Source of the DNA: an uncultured Clostridium sp.
GTDB taxonomy: Bacteria; Bacillota; Clostridia; Lachnospirales; Lachnospiraceae
NCBI GenBank assembly: GCA_900543885.1
Contig: UQTA01000073.1
Coordinates: 1-16,374, forward strand
Direction of reading: 5' to 3'
DNA: 16,374 bases
Below the pieces are notes generated by a model that saw only the letters and a program-made list of their open reading frames with translations, had not been told where the DNA came from and ran no database searches. Below are positions 1-7,590 of the stretch, in pieces. Numbering within the stretch: position 1 is the first letter of the stretch; each line of letters begins with the position of its first letter. The position numbers and the translations under genes were made by a program.

Positions 1-166
1 TCGGGAATTTACGACTGTGGAGTGTACAAGAACTTGTGAGTAGTGTGTTACTTTTAACCACCAAAGCATACACGTTGAAACAGTAACTATAAATCGTGAG
101 ATTATAGCAAATCATCTAGCATATGCACATTTGTATATGTTTTTAGTAGCAGGAAATCGTTACATT
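1..166. other. Upstream region of rfbB
   Basis: This stretch has no supported gene. It may be the tail of an intergenic region behind upstream rhamnose genes. A small dyad (CTATAA...TTATAG, about 88-107) is visible. A weak promoter-like pair exists (TTGAAA at 75-80 and GATTAT at 100-105), but its 19-bp spacer and poor -10 make it unconvincing. A modest Shine-Dalgarno AGGA at 151-154 precedes the ATG chosen for rfbB. Confidence 0.4.
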
Positions 167-1189
167 ATGAAGATTATCGTAACCGGCGGCGCCGGATTTA
201 TTGGAAGCAATTTTGTACACCATATGGTAAACAAATATCCAGATTATGAGATCATCAACCTGGATCTGTTGACCTATGCAGGAAACCTGGAGAACTTAAA
301 GCTGGTAGAGGACAAGCCAAACTACCGTTTTGTAAAGGGCGATATCGCTGACAGAAAGTTCATCTTTGACTTATTTGAGAAAGAAAAACCAGATGTAGTG
401 GTAAACTTTGCAGCAGAGAGCCATGTAGACCGTTCTATCACGGATCCTGAGGCATTTGTTCGCACAAACGTAATGGGAACCACTACCTTACTGGATGCCT
501 GCCGTACTTATGGCATCAAGCGTTATCATCAGGTATCTACCGATGAGGTTTACGGAGATCTGCCATTAGACCGTCCGGACCTGTTCTTTACAGAGACAAC
601 ACCACTGCACACATCCAGCCCATATTCTTCTTCTAAGGCAAGTGCAGACCTGTTTGTACTGGCATATCACAGAACATACGGAATGCCTGTAACAGTATCC
701 CGCTGCTCCAATAACTATGGCCCATATCACTTCCCGGAGAAGCTGATCCCGCTGATCATCAGCCGCGCTTTGGCAGATGAGGAGCTTCCGGTATACGGAA
801 CTGGTGAAAATGTCCGTGACTGGCTCCATGTATCTGACCACTGCGAAGCCATCGACCTGATCATCCACAAAGGCCGTGTAGGTGAAGTTTACAATATCGG
901 CGGACACAACGAGAGAACCAATCTGGAAGTTGTAAAGACCATCTTAAAGGCATTAAACAAACCAGAAAGCCTGATCAAGTTTGTAACAGACCGTCCAGGA
1001 CATGACCGCCGTTATGCCATCGACCCAACTAAAATCGAGACAGAATTAGGCTGGAAGCCAAAATATAACTTTGATACAGGTATTCAGCAGACCATTCAGT
1101 GGTATCTGGATAACCAGGAATGGTGGAAAAACATTTTAAGCGGTGAGTACAGCAATTATTTCGATAAGATGTACGGAAACCGTCTGTAA
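167..1189 (+). CDS. rfbB: dTDP-glucose 4,6-dehydratase
   Basis: This enzyme converts dTDP-glucose to dTDP-4-keto-6-deoxyglucose in the cytoplasm, the second step of dTDP-L-rhamnose synthesis. The 340-residue protein is a short-chain dehydrogenase/reductase of the extended type, with the usual family length. The N-terminal NAD-binding glycine motif (G7, G10, G13 in TGGAGFIGSN) starts a Rossmann fold. The catalytic region shows STDEVYG at 124-130 (T125, D126, E127), the Thr-Asp-Glu set specific to dehydratases, and the Tyr-xxx-Lys pair is Y153/K157. An in-frame TTG at 131 would add 12 residues that do not belong to the family, so I start at ATG 167, where the glycine motif begins at once. rfbD follows after 124 bp. 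rfbA and rfbC are not in the window and probably lie upstream. Confidence 0.96.
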   Translation: MKIIVTGGAGFIGSNFVHHMVNKYPDYEIINLDLLTYAGNLENLKLVEDKPNYRFVKGDIADRKFIFDLFEKEKPDVVVNFAAESHVDRSITDPEAFVRTNVMGTTTLLDACRTYGIKRYHQVSTDEVYGDLPLDRPDLFFTETTPLHTSSPYSSSKASADLFVLAYHRTYGMPVTVSRCSNNYGPYHFPEKLIPLIISRALADEELPVYGTGENVRDWLHVSDHCEAIDLIIHKGRVGEVYNIGGHNERTNLEVVKTILKALNKPESLIKFVTDRPGHDRRYAIDPTKIETELGWKPKYNFDTGIQQTIQWYLDNQEWWKNILSGEYSNYFDKMYGNRL

Positions 1190-1211
1190 GTGAAAGATAA
1201 GTAAGTAACTG

Positions 1212-1237
1212 TGGCTGACGGATATTTCCGCCAGCCA
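1212..1237. other. Stem-loop after rfbB
   Basis: TGGCTG at 1212-1217 pairs with CAGCCA at 1232-1237, with further imperfect pairing inward, directly downstream of the rfbB stop. No T-run follows, so it is unlikely to be an efficient intrinsic terminator. It may protect the 3' end or modulate the rfbB/rfbD ratio; this is inference. Confidence 0.4.
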
Positions 1238-1259
1238 TTGACATGTATAATGAAGATCC

Positions 1260-1290
1260 GTTGCTGGTCATGCAGTGCATGAACAGTAAG
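1260..1290 (-). repeat. Solo hairpin of the dispersed three-hairpin repeat
   Basis: A 14-nt arm at 1260-1273 and a 14-nt arm at 1277-1290 form a near-perfect stem with a 3-nt loop. The 31 nt match one module of the larger repeats at 3865-3981 and 8434-8573. By hand count 28 of 31 bases agree with the reverse complement of the 8437-8467 module. Only this module is present here, just ahead of the rfbD ribosome binding site. Strand is given relative to the 8434-8573 copy taken as +. Confidence 0.7.
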
Positions 1291-1313
1291 GAACAAAAAG
1301 TGAGGGATCATTT

Positions 1314-2174
1314 ATGAGAGTTCTGGTAACAGGTGTAAAAGGACAGCTTGGACATGATGTAATGGACGAACTGGCAGCTAAGGGCATAGAAGGAATCGGT
1401 GTAGACGTAGAAGAAATGGATATTACTGACGCCGCAGCCTGCGAAAAAGTAATTACAGAGGCAAAACCGGATGCAGTGATCCACTGTGCAGCATATACTG
1501 CAGTAGATGCTGCAGAAGATAATGTGGAACTGTGCCGTAAGGTTAATGCAGAGGGAACCAGAAACATTGCAAAAGTGTGCAAGGCCTTAGATATAAAAAT
1601 GATGTACATCAGTACAGACTATGTATTTAACGGCGAAGGACTGCGCCCATGGGAGCCGGATGATCACAGAGAACCGTTAAACGTGTACGGTCTGACTAAA
1701 TACGAAGGCGAGATCGCAGTAGAACAGAACCTGGAGAAGTTCTTTATTGTCCGTATTGCATGGGTATTCGGTGTAAATGGCAAGAACTTTATTAAGACTA
1801 TGCTCCGTCTGGGTAAGGAAAGAGGTGCTGTCAGCGTAGTAAATGACCAGATCGGCTCTCCAACCTATACCTACGACCTGTCTAAGCTGTTGGTTGCCAT
1901 GATCCAGACCGACAAATACGGCAGATATCATGCAACCAATGAAGGACTTTGCAGCTGGTATGAATTTGCCTGTGAGATCTTCCGCCAGGCTGGCATGGAT
2001 GAAGTAAAGGTAACTCCGGTAGATTCATCTGCCTTCCCTGTTAAGGCAAAACGTCCGTCCAACAGCCGCTTAAATAAAGAAAAACTTACAGAAAACGGAT
2101 TTGAGAGACTTCCTGCATGGCAGGACGCATTAGGCCGCTATTTGGAAGAACTGAAGAAAAACAACATGTTTTAA
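1314..2174 (+). CDS. rfbD: dTDP-4-dehydrorhamnose reductase
   Basis: This enzyme reduces dTDP-4-dehydro-L-rhamnose to dTDP-L-rhamnose with NAD(P)H, the last step of the pathway. The 286-residue length is normal for RmlD/RfbD. The extended SDR nucleotide-binding motif is G7-x-x-G10-x-x-G13 (TGVKGQLG). The active-site segment has STDYVF from S100 (S100, T101, D102), and the Tyr-xxx-Lys pair is Y125/K129 in YGLTKYEGE. The C-terminal part holds the substrate-binding region ending in RPSNSRL, typical of RmlD. The start is supported by GAGGGAT at 1302-1308, five bases before ATG 1314. It is co-directional with rfbB and probably co-transcribed; no convincing separate promoter was found. Confidence 0.95.
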   Translation: MRVLVTGVKGQLGHDVMDELAAKGIEGIGVDVEEMDITDAAACEKVITEAKPDAVIHCAAYTAVDAAEDNVELCRKVNAEGTRNIAKVCKALDIKMMYISTDYVFNGEGLRPWEPDDHREPLNVYGLTKYEGEIAVEQNLEKFFIVRIAWVFGVNGKNFIKTMLRLGKERGAVSVVNDQIGSPTYTYDLSKLLVAMIQTDKYGRYHATNEGLCSWYEFACEIFRQAGMDEVKVTPVDSSAFPVKAKRPSNSRLNKEKLTENGFERLPAWQDALGRYLEELKKNNMF

Positions 2175-2189
2175 CCAAATCAAGAATCC

Positions 2190-2218
2190 CTGCTTCTATT
2201 GCGTAAAGCAATAAGCAG
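2190..2218. other. Stem-loop between rfbD and glmM
   Basis: CTGCTT at 2190-2195 plus ATTGC pairs with GCAATA plus AGCAG around a GTAAA loop, with a small bulge on the 5' arm. There is no T-run after it. It sits in a 70-bp gap and could be a leaky attenuator or an RNA processing site. Function is unknown. Confidence 0.4.
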
Positions 2219-2244
2219 CGGACAGACAGGAAGGATCATAAAAA

Positions 2245-3597
2245 ATGGGAAAATATTTTGGCACAGACGGCTTTCGCGGGGAAGCAAATGTAAATCTGAC
2301 CGTTGAGCACGCCTTTAAAGTAGGACGTTTCTTAGGCTGGTACTATGGACAGAAAAATCCAGATGAAAGATGCCGTATCGTTATTGGAAAAGATACCAGA
2401 CGAAGCAGCTATATGTTTGAGTATTCATTAGTAGCAGGTCTGACTGCTTCCGGTGCAGACGTATTTCTGCTTCATGTAACCACCACACCAAGTGTTTCTT
2501 ATGTGGTACGCACAGAAGGCTTTAACTGTGGTATCATGATCTCAGCCAGCCACAACCCATACTATGATAATGGGATCAAGGTTATCAATGAAAAAGGCGA
2601 AAAGCTGGAAGAATCTGTGATCACAGAGATCGAGAAATATTTAGACGGCGAAATGGGCGAGATCCCGTTAGCAAAGAAAGATAAGATCGGTCGTACCGTA
2701 GACTTTGCAGCAGGAAGAAACCGCTACATCGGCTACCTGATCTCCATTGCCACCCGTTCCTTTAAGAACATGAAAGTGGCTTTGGACTGTGCAAATGGCA
2801 GTGCTTCTGCTATTGCAAAAAATGTATTTGATGCTTTAGGCGCAGAAACGCATGTGATCAGTAATGAACCAAATGGTCTGAACATCAACACAGATTGTGG
2901 TTCTACCCACATTGAACATTTACAGAAATTTGTGGTAGATGAAGGCTGCGATGTAGGTTTTGCCTATGACGGAGATGCAGACCGCTGCATCGCTGTAGAT
3001 GAAAAGGGAAATGTGGTAGACGGCGATGGTATTATGTATGTCTGCGGCAAATATATGAAGGAGCAGGGAAGCCTGTTCCACAATACAGTTGTTACTACCA
3101 TTATGTCAAACTTCGGTCTTTATAAAGCTTTTGACCGTGAAGGTATTTCTTATGAAAAGACGGCTGTAGGTGATAAATATGTTTACGAAAATATGGCTGC
3201 TACCGGAAATTGTTTAGGTGGTGAACAGTCCGGCCATATCATTTTCAGTAAGCATGCTACCACTGGTGATGGTATCCTTACTTCCCTGAAGGTGATGGAA
3301 GTTATCCTGGAAAAGAAACAGACTCTTGCAAAGCTGGCATCTGAGTATGAAGTTTACCCCCAGGTTCTTAAGAACGTAAAGGTAAAAGATAAAAAAGCAG
3401 CTCAGGATGATGAAAAAGTCCAGACAGAAGTTAAAAAGGTAACAGAAGCATTGGGAAGCAATGGACGCATCTTACTCCGTCAGTCCGGTACAGAACCCGT
3501 TGTACGGGTTATGGTAGAAGCATCAGACCTGCCTACCTGTGAAAAGTATGTGGATCAGGTGATCAAGGTAATGGAAGAGCAGGGACACTGTTTATAA
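2245..3597 (+). CDS. glmM: Phosphoglucosamine mutase
   Basis: This enzyme interconverts glucosamine-6-phosphate and glucosamine-1-phosphate, supplying UDP-GlcNAc for peptidoglycan and surface glycans. The 450-residue length is that of GlmM rather than the longer phosphomannomutases. Domain 1 opens with YFGTDGFRG. The phosphoserine loop is ISASHNP with the catalytic serine at S102, the position known for E. coli GlmM. The metal-binding loop is DGDADR (D242, D244, D246). The sugar-binding loop is GGEQSGHI, and the C-terminal phosphate-binding loop is RQSGTEPVVRVMVE, which favours GlmM over generic phosphoglucomutases. AGGAAGG at 2228-2234 precedes the ATG. It lies 70 bp after rfbD on the same strand, so co-transcription with the rhamnose genes is plausible. 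GlmM is normally phosphorylated for activation; no kinase is nearby. Confidence 0.94.
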   Translation: MGKYFGTDGFRGEANVNLTVEHAFKVGRFLGWYYGQKNPDERCRIVIGKDTRRSSYMFEYSLVAGLTASGADVFLLHVTTTPSVSYVVRTEGFNCGIMISASHNPYYDNGIKVINEKGEKLEESVITEIEKYLDGEMGEIPLAKKDKIGRTVDFAAGRNRYIGYLISIATRSFKNMKVALDCANGSASAIAKNVFDALGAETHVISNEPNGLNINTDCGSTHIEHLQKFVVDEGCDVGFAYDGDADRCIAVDEKGNVVDGDGIMYVCGKYMKEQGSLFHNTVVTTIMSNFGLYKAFDREGISYEKTAVGDKYVYENMAATGNCLGGEQSGHIIFSKHATTGDGILTSLKVMEVILEKKQTLAKLASEYEVYPQVLKNVKVKDKKAAQDDEKVQTEVKKVTEALGSNGRILLRQSGTEPVVRVMVEASDLPTCEKYVDQVIKVMEEQGHCL

Positions 3598-3676
3598 AGC
3601 GGATAAATACGCCTGTAAACATGGATCTGGAATATTAACCATAACCAGAATGAATAATAAAATGAAATCTCATTGC

Positions 3677-3705
3677 TTGTAAGAATAAATGGTATGTGGT
3701 ATACT
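3677..3705 (+). promoter_or_regulatory. Candidate sigma-A extended -10 promoter upstream of leuA
   Basis: TTGTAA at 3677-3682 and TATACT at 3700-3705 are separated by 17 bp, with TGG directly before the -10 giving an extended -10 (TGnTATACT). Predicted start is near 3712. The transcript would meet the terminator hairpin at 3753-3790 after about 80 nt, suggesting an attenuated leuA leader or a separate small RNA. Confidence 0.6.
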
Positions 3706-3752
3706 TTACCATATAATTTTTATCATTTGCAGCAATGAGGCTGACGTATCAG

Positions 3753-3790
3753 GTGCTTCGGGGACAATGCTGCTCCGGAGCACTTTTTAT
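3753..3790 (+). terminator. Intrinsic terminator or attenuator ahead of leuA
   Basis: GTGCTTCGGGG (3753-3763) pairs with CTCCGGAGCAC (3773-3783) over 11 positions including G-U pairs, followed by TTTTTAT. A competing pairing exists: GCAGCA at 3729-3734 is complementary to TGCTGC at 3768-3773 in the terminator loop, reaching the first base of its 3' arm. The hairpin could terminate glmM read-through, or attenuate a transcript from the promoter at 3677-3705. The sequence does not decide between these. Confidence 0.7.
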
Positions 3791-3864
3791 AAAAGCCCAT
3801 GCTGTACACATTTTATAGAAAAGGAATGATGATATATGGGGCTGGATCGGTTCAGTATGAAGTA

Positions 3865-3981
3865 GGCACTTTTGGAACCGAAAGTGCCGTACAATTACAT
3901 AGTGGTCGCGGGAATTTGCCGTATTTAAATGCGGAGCCACGGCAAATTCCGTTACTGGTTATGCAACGCATGAACAGTAAC
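3865..3981 (-). repeat. Dispersed three-hairpin repeat, copy A
   Basis: Three consecutive hairpins are visible: an 8-bp stem (3865-3872 with 3881-3888), a perfect 12-bp stem GGAATTTGCCGT/ACGGCAAATTCC (3911-3922 with 3939-3950, 16-nt loop), and a 14-bp near-perfect stem (3951-3964 with 3968-3981, 3-nt loop). Its reverse complement matches 8437-8553 with about 9 differences in 117 positions by hand count, 6 of them in the spacer between hairpins. It is a non-coding palindromic repeat of unknown type, inserted between the upstream terminator and leuA. Confidence 0.88.
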
Positions 3982-4040
3982 GCTGAATCAGTAAATGTAC
4001 TGCTGTTTATCGTCTGCCGTTACGGTGTGATCGAGCGACT

Positions 4041-4088
4041 GCCCGGAAGGGCTTAGGAGACAGATTGGGATCTCAAAACGTGAGATCC
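4041..4088 (+). other. Paired short stem-loops in the leuA leader
   Basis: GCCC-GGAA-GGGC at 4041-4052 forms a small hairpin with a GNRA-like tetraloop. GGATCTC (4068-4074) and GAGATCC (4082-4088) form a perfect 7-bp stem with a 7-nt loop. No T-run follows either. They could shape the leuA 5' leader, but I do not recognise a known riboswitch. Confidence 0.4.
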
Positions 4089-4178
4089 GGATAAGACATA
4101 AGATAGTGAAAAAGATCACAGCAGCAAGTAACATGTAACAGAAAAGACAGAGATAAACACAAGGAGGAAATAGTTATT

Positions 4179-5846
4179 ATGTTAAATTATAAGAGATATA
4201 AAAGAGTACCTGTAGTGAATTTCCCGGAGCGTACCTGGCCGGATAAGGAGATTGAGAAAGCTCCTGTATGGTGCAGCGTTGACCTTCGTGACGGAAACCA
4301 GGCACTGGTAGAACCAATGGTAGTAGAAGAAAAGGTAGAGATGTTCAACCTTTTAGTAAAACTGGGCTTTAAGGAGATCGAGGTTGGTTTCCCAGCAGCT
4401 TCCCAGATCGAATATGATTTCCTTCGTACACTGGTTGACCGTAAGCTGATCCCGGATGATGTAGAAGTCCAGGTATTAGTACAGTGCCGTGAGCACCTGA
4501 TCAAGAGAACATTCGAGGCATTACAGGGCATTAAGAAAGCTATCGTACATATTTACAATTCCACATCTACTCTTCAGAGAGATGTAGTTTTCCACAAAGA
4601 TATGGACGAGATCAGGGATATTGCCATTGTAGGTACTAAGATGGTACAGAGATACGCAGCAGAATGCGATACCAAGATCCGTCTGGAATATTCACCGGAA
4701 AGCTTTACCGGCACAGAGCTGGATTTTGCTCTTGATATTTGTACTGCAGTTCAGGAGACCTGGGGAGCTACCAAGGAGAACCCGATCATCATCAACCTGC
4801 CTTCTACTGTTGAGATGAATACTCCAAACGTATATGCTGACCAGATCGAATGGATGAATACACACTTTAAGAACAGAGAAAGCATTATCTTAAGTGTACA
4901 TCCACATAACGACAGAGGTGAAGGTGTTGCAGCTACTGAGTTAGCACTTCTTGCAGGCGCTGACCGTGTAGAGGGAACTCTGTTTGGAAATGGTGAGCGT
5001 ACAGGTAATGTTGATGTACTGACTGTTGCTTACAACATGTTCTCCCAGGGCATTGATCCTGAGTTAAATATTGAAAATGTGCGTGAGATCGCAGAAGTTT
5101 ACGAGCGCTGCACCAAGATGCAGATCCCGCCGAGACACCCATACGCAGGAAAGCTGGTATTTACCGCATTCTCCGGTTCTCACCAGGATGCGATCAACAA
5201 AGGTATGCAGGCGCTTCATGAAAGAAACAGCCAGTACTGGGAAGTTCCGTATCTGCCTATCGATCCAAGCGATATCGGAAGAGAGTACGAGCCGATCGTT
5301 CGTATCAACAGCCAGTCCGGAAAAGGCGGCGTAGCCTTTGTTATGGATACTTTCTATGGCTTCAAGCTGCCAAAGGGCATGCACAAGGAGTTTGCAGACG
5401 TGATCCAGGCTATTTCCGAGAAGCAGGGTGAAGTTGCTCCGGAACAGATCATGGAAGAGTTCAGAAAGGATTATCTGGACCGCAAAGAACCAATGCACTT
5501 CCGCAAGTGCCGTATTACCGATACAGAGACTGCAGACGGCGAGTTTGCAACACTGGTTAAGCTTACCTATACGGATCATGGTATTGAGAAGTATTTTGAC
5601 GGTATCGGAAACGGACCGATCGATGCAGTACAGAGAGGCTTAGAAGAGGCACTGGGAATCCAGATCAAGGTATTAGACTATACCGAGCATGCACTGGCAT
5701 CCGGTTCTGGCGCGCAGGCTGCTTCCTACATCCATTTAGTAGACCAGTCTACAGGAAAGGCAACCTATGGTGTAGGTATCAGTTCCAACATTACCAGAGC
5801 ATCTATCCGCGGTATCTTCAGTGCTGTGAACAGATTGTTCTATTAA
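4179..5846 (+). CDS. leuA: 2-isopropylmalate synthase, long form
   Basis: This enzyme condenses 2-ketoisovalerate and acetyl-CoA to 2-isopropylmalate, the committed step of leucine synthesis. The 555-residue protein is of the long (type 2) LeuA class rather than the roughly 510-residue E. coli type. A TIM-barrel pyruvate-carboxyltransferase domain covers roughly residues 25-310, with the DLRDGNQ motif at 35-41 (metal-binding D38), HPHND at 241-245 (metal-binding H241, H243) and GTLFGNGERTGNVD. A linker domain follows, and the last 120 or so residues form the LeuA regulatory domain, where leucine feedback normally acts; GSGAQAASYIHL is visible near the end. AAGGAGG at 4161-4167 supports the start. 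No other leu or ilv genes are present, so it appears to be a single-gene unit with its own terminator. Confidence 0.95.
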   Translation: MLNYKRYKRVPVVNFPERTWPDKEIEKAPVWCSVDLRDGNQALVEPMVVEEKVEMFNLLVKLGFKEIEVGFPAASQIEYDFLRTLVDRKLIPDDVEVQVLVQCREHLIKRTFEALQGIKKAIVHIYNSTSTLQRDVVFHKDMDEIRDIAIVGTKMVQRYAAECDTKIRLEYSPESFTGTELDFALDICTAVQETWGATKENPIIINLPSTVEMNTPNVYADQIEWMNTHFKNRESIILSVHPHNDRGEGVAATELALLAGADRVEGTLFGNGERTGNVDVLTVAYNMFSQGIDPELNIENVREIAEVYERCTKMQIPPRHPYAGKLVFTAFSGSHQDAINKGMQALHERNSQYWEVPYLPIDPSDIGREYEPIVRINSQSGKGGVAFVMDTFYGFKLPKGMHKEFADVIQAISEKQGEVAPEQIMEEFRKDYLDRKEPMHFRKCRITDTETADGEFATLVKLTYTDHGIEKYFDGIGNGPIDAVQRGLEEALGIQIKVLDYTEHALASGSGAQAASYIHLVDQSTGKATYGVGISSNITRASIRGIFSAVNRLFY

Positions 5847-5929
5847 TTGTAAGTTATAGATGCAGGGCGGAACTGTAACGGTAATATTTTTGCAGCTATA
5901 AACAGAAAAATTAAACAGTAAAAGAGCAG

Positions 5930-5973
5930 AGAGGGACTGCTGCAAATGGTATTTTGCAGTAATCCCTCTTTTT
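5930..5973 (+). terminator. leuA intrinsic terminator
   Basis: AGAGGGA (5930-5936) pairs with TCCCTCT (5963-5969). An inner CTGCAAA/TTTGCAG segment extends the stem, and a T-run follows at 5969-5973. It separates leuA from the bioY promoter. Confidence 0.85.
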
Positions 5974-6001
5974 GCAGCAACAGATCTGACTTGTATATTC
6001 A

Positions 6002-6030
6002 TTGACTTACATTTTTGGGAATGCTACAAT
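6002..6030 (+). promoter_or_regulatory. bioY promoter
   Basis: TTGACT at 6002-6007 and TACAAT at 6025-6030 have a 17-bp spacer, with TGC before the -10 (extended -10). The transcript would start near 6037, giving a leader of about 48 nt to bioY. I looked for a BirA-type biotin operator and did not find a convincing one. Confidence 0.75.
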
Positions 6031-6084
6031 GATTTCGGTCTGATTTGTTGTAAAAGGACAAAAATAATAAACGGAGGAATATAT

Positions 6085-6678
6085 ATGCACCAATTAAAAG
6101 CAGTCCGGGCCCAGGCTCTCACAACCCGGGAGATGGCCCAGATCGGTTTGTTTACAGCTTTGATCGCAGCCGGAGCTTTTATTAAGATCAACATCCCGGT
6201 ACAGCCGTTTCCTATGCATTTCACGCTGCAGTTTCTGTTTGTGCTTCTTGCAGGCTTTATCCTTGGGGCAAAGCGCGGAGCAATCTGCGTGGGAATTTAT
6301 CTGGCAGTAGGACTTTGCGGGATCCCGGTATTTGCGGCAGGAGGCGGACCGGCTTATTTGATCCGGCCTACATTCGGCTTTTTACTTGGCTTTGTGTTTG
6401 CCGCCTGGATCACAGGGAAAATATCAGCGATCCGTCCGAGAGCTGGTACAGCATGGGATCTGTTTTCCGCATTTTGGGGAATGATGGCATATTATGTATC
6501 AGGAATGGTGTATTTTTATGTGATCAGCAATTATGTGATCCATATGCCGGTTTCATGGAAGCTGGTAGTGATCAATTGTTTTCTTATTACTGTTTTGGAA
6601 GATTTTCTTCTTTGCGTTCTGGCAGCGCTTTTAGCAAAGAGGATCCGCGCACTGGCGGGAGATATGTTCCAAAACTAG
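6085..6678 (+). CDS. bioY: Biotin transporter substrate-binding (S) component BioY
   Basis: BioY is the membrane-embedded biotin-binding subunit of an energy-coupling factor transporter. The 197-residue protein is of family length and strongly hydrophobic, with about six membrane segments. Family hallmarks include the proline-containing first-loop stretch INIPVQPFPMHFTLQ at about 36-50, LAGFILGAKRG, GLCGIPVFAAGGGPAYL and the RPTFGFLLGF segment. GGAGG at 6073-6077 lies seven bases before the ATG. No bioM/bioN or EcfAT genes are adjacent, so it probably shares an energising module encoded elsewhere (group II ECF). Its TAG stop lies inside the left arm of the 6675-6756 inverted-repeat element, so the last codons may have been altered by insertion. 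Confidence 0.92.
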   Translation: MHQLKAVRAQALTTREMAQIGLFTALIAAGAFIKINIPVQPFPMHFTLQFLFVLLAGFILGAKRGAICVGIYLAVGLCGIPVFAAGGGPAYLIRPTFGFLLGFVFAAWITGKISAIRPRAGTAWDLFSAFWGMMAYYVSGMVYFYVISNYVIHMPVSWKLVVINCFLITVLEDFLLCVLAALLAKRIRALAGDMFQN

Positions 6679-6756
6679 TGTACTGTATCACTCACATTTC
6701 GCATAATAACTTGCCTGAATTTCCATCTGCTGAAAGTGAATGATACAGTACACTAG
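6675..6756. repeat. 82-bp inverted-repeat (MITE-like) element
   Basis: Left arm 6675-6695 and right arm 6736-6756 are 21-nt inverted repeats with one mismatch; the outer 16 nt (CTAGTGTACTGTATCA) match perfectly. About 40 nt of non-coding sequence lies between. The ends carry CTAG. The bioY stop codon (6676-6678) is within the left arm, and the HAD gene begins 21 bp after the right end. There is no T-run, so it is not a classical terminator, but in RNA it would form a long hairpin. The best reading is a miniature inverted-repeat element; no transposase is present. Confidence 0.75.
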
Positions 6757-6777
6757 GGAATACACAGGGGGAACAGA

Positions 6778-7590
6778 ATGAAGAAATACAAGATCATTTT
6801 CAGTGATATTGATGGTACTCTTTTAAATAATGAGAACCAGGTTCCAAAAGAAACCATAGAGGAGCTGCGGCGTTTGGATGAAAAAGGGATACCCTTTGTA
6901 CTGGTATCTGCCCGCATGCCGGAAGGAATGTGTTCGATCCGGGAGGAACTGGGCATCCATGCTCCTATGGTGTGCTACAGCGGCGGTCTGGTTTTAGGAC
7001 CAGATGGTGAGGAATTTTATAGCTGTTTGCTGGATATCAAGCTGGCCTGGGAGATCAAAGAGTTGGTAAAAAAAGAATTTCCAGAGGTTATCTGCGGCAC
7101 ATATGGCGGGGAACACTGGGTAGTAGATGACCTGACTGATCCGTGGGTCATTCAGGAACAGGATATTACGCACCTTGTACCGGAAACCGGTGATATAAGA
7201 GAGATATTCAGAGGACCCGGAGGTATCCATAAGTTTTTATTTATGGGAGAGCCGGAGGCTGTGATTCGCACGGAGAACCGTTTAAAAGAGCTGTATCCAC
7301 AGCTTTCTATAGCCAGATCCAAGCCGGTTTATCTGGAAGTGATGAACGGAAAAGTGCGCAAATCAGCAGGTGCAGAGATTGTATGTGAAAGATATAACAT
7401 ATCCATGGATGAGGCAATGGCTTTCGGTGACGGACAAAATGATCTGGATATGTTAAATGCAGTGGGTGCTGGTTTTGCTATGGCGAATGCACCCAGGGAA
7501 GTACGGGAAGCAGCACCTGCCACTACACCTGTGGATAATGAGCATCAGGGAATTCTGGCTGTATTGAGGAAATATTTTGATGAAGAATAA
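6778..7590 (+). CDS. Cof-type HAD-IIB family hydrolase
   Basis: This is probably a phosphatase acting on small phosphorylated metabolites such as sugar phosphates; the true substrate cannot be read. The 270 residues match the Cof/YidA subfamily of haloacid dehalogenase hydrolases. Motif I is DIDGT with nucleophile D10 and acid/base D12. Motif II is S44 in VLVSAR, motif III lysine is probably K195 in VRKSAG, and motif IV is GDGQND (G217-D222; metal ligands D218 and D222). The C2-type cap occupies roughly residues 85-185. A GGGGGA Shine-Dalgarno precedes the ATG. The gene follows the 82-bp repeat after bioY with no clear promoter of its own, and its 3' end overlaps the TraX-family gene by 11 bp, indicating translational coupling. 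Confidence 0.88.
   Translation: MKKYKIIFSDIDGTLLNNENQVPKETIEELRRLDEKGIPFVLVSARMPEGMCSIREELGIHAPMVCYSGGLVLGPDGEEFYSCLLDIKLAWEIKELVKKEFPEVICGTYGGEHWVVDDLTDPWVIQEQDITHLVPETGDIREIFRGPGGIHKFLFMGEPEAVIRTENRLKELYPQLSIARSKPVYLEVMNGKVRKSAGAEIVCERYNISMDEAMAFGDGQNDLDMLNAVGAGFAMANAPREVREAAPATTPVDNEHQGILAVLRKYFDEE

Larger units (their letters stand above)
3598..4178. other. Gene-free leader region between glmM and leuA
   Basis: This 581-bp gap holds, in order, an extended -10 promoter candidate (3677-3705), a strong terminator hairpin (3753-3790), repeat copy A (3865-3981) and two short stem-loops (4041-4088) before the leuA ribosome binding site. An open frame at 3799-4056 crosses the repeat, has no family resemblance and is rejected as a gene. 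I looked for the conserved T-box sequence (AGGGTGGNACCGCG type), expected for many Firmicute leucine genes, and did not find it. Confidence 0.6.

Noticed and set aside
1238..1251. TTGACA followed by TATAAT ahead of rfbD
   Set aside because: The two boxes are only 2 bp apart, so they cannot act as a -35/-10 pair, and no suitable partner -35 was found.
3735..3818. Possible 27-codon leader peptide ahead of leuA starting at ATG 3735
   Set aside because: It has four leucines, but no run of leucine codons and no Shine-Dalgarno, so a classical leucine attenuator peptide is not supported.
3749..3940. Minus-strand open frame matching the extended glf N-terminus
   Set aside because: The similarity reflects the inverted repeat copies, not a duplicated gene.
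3799..4056. Open frame of 85 codons between glmM and leuA
   Set aside because: It runs through repeat copy A, has no ribosome binding site or family resemblance, and its apparent coding comes from the palindromic repeat.
6031..6084. BirA-type biotin operator in the bioY leader
   Set aside because: A TTGT...ACAA-like arrangement is present only loosely; the arms do not form a convincing dyad.
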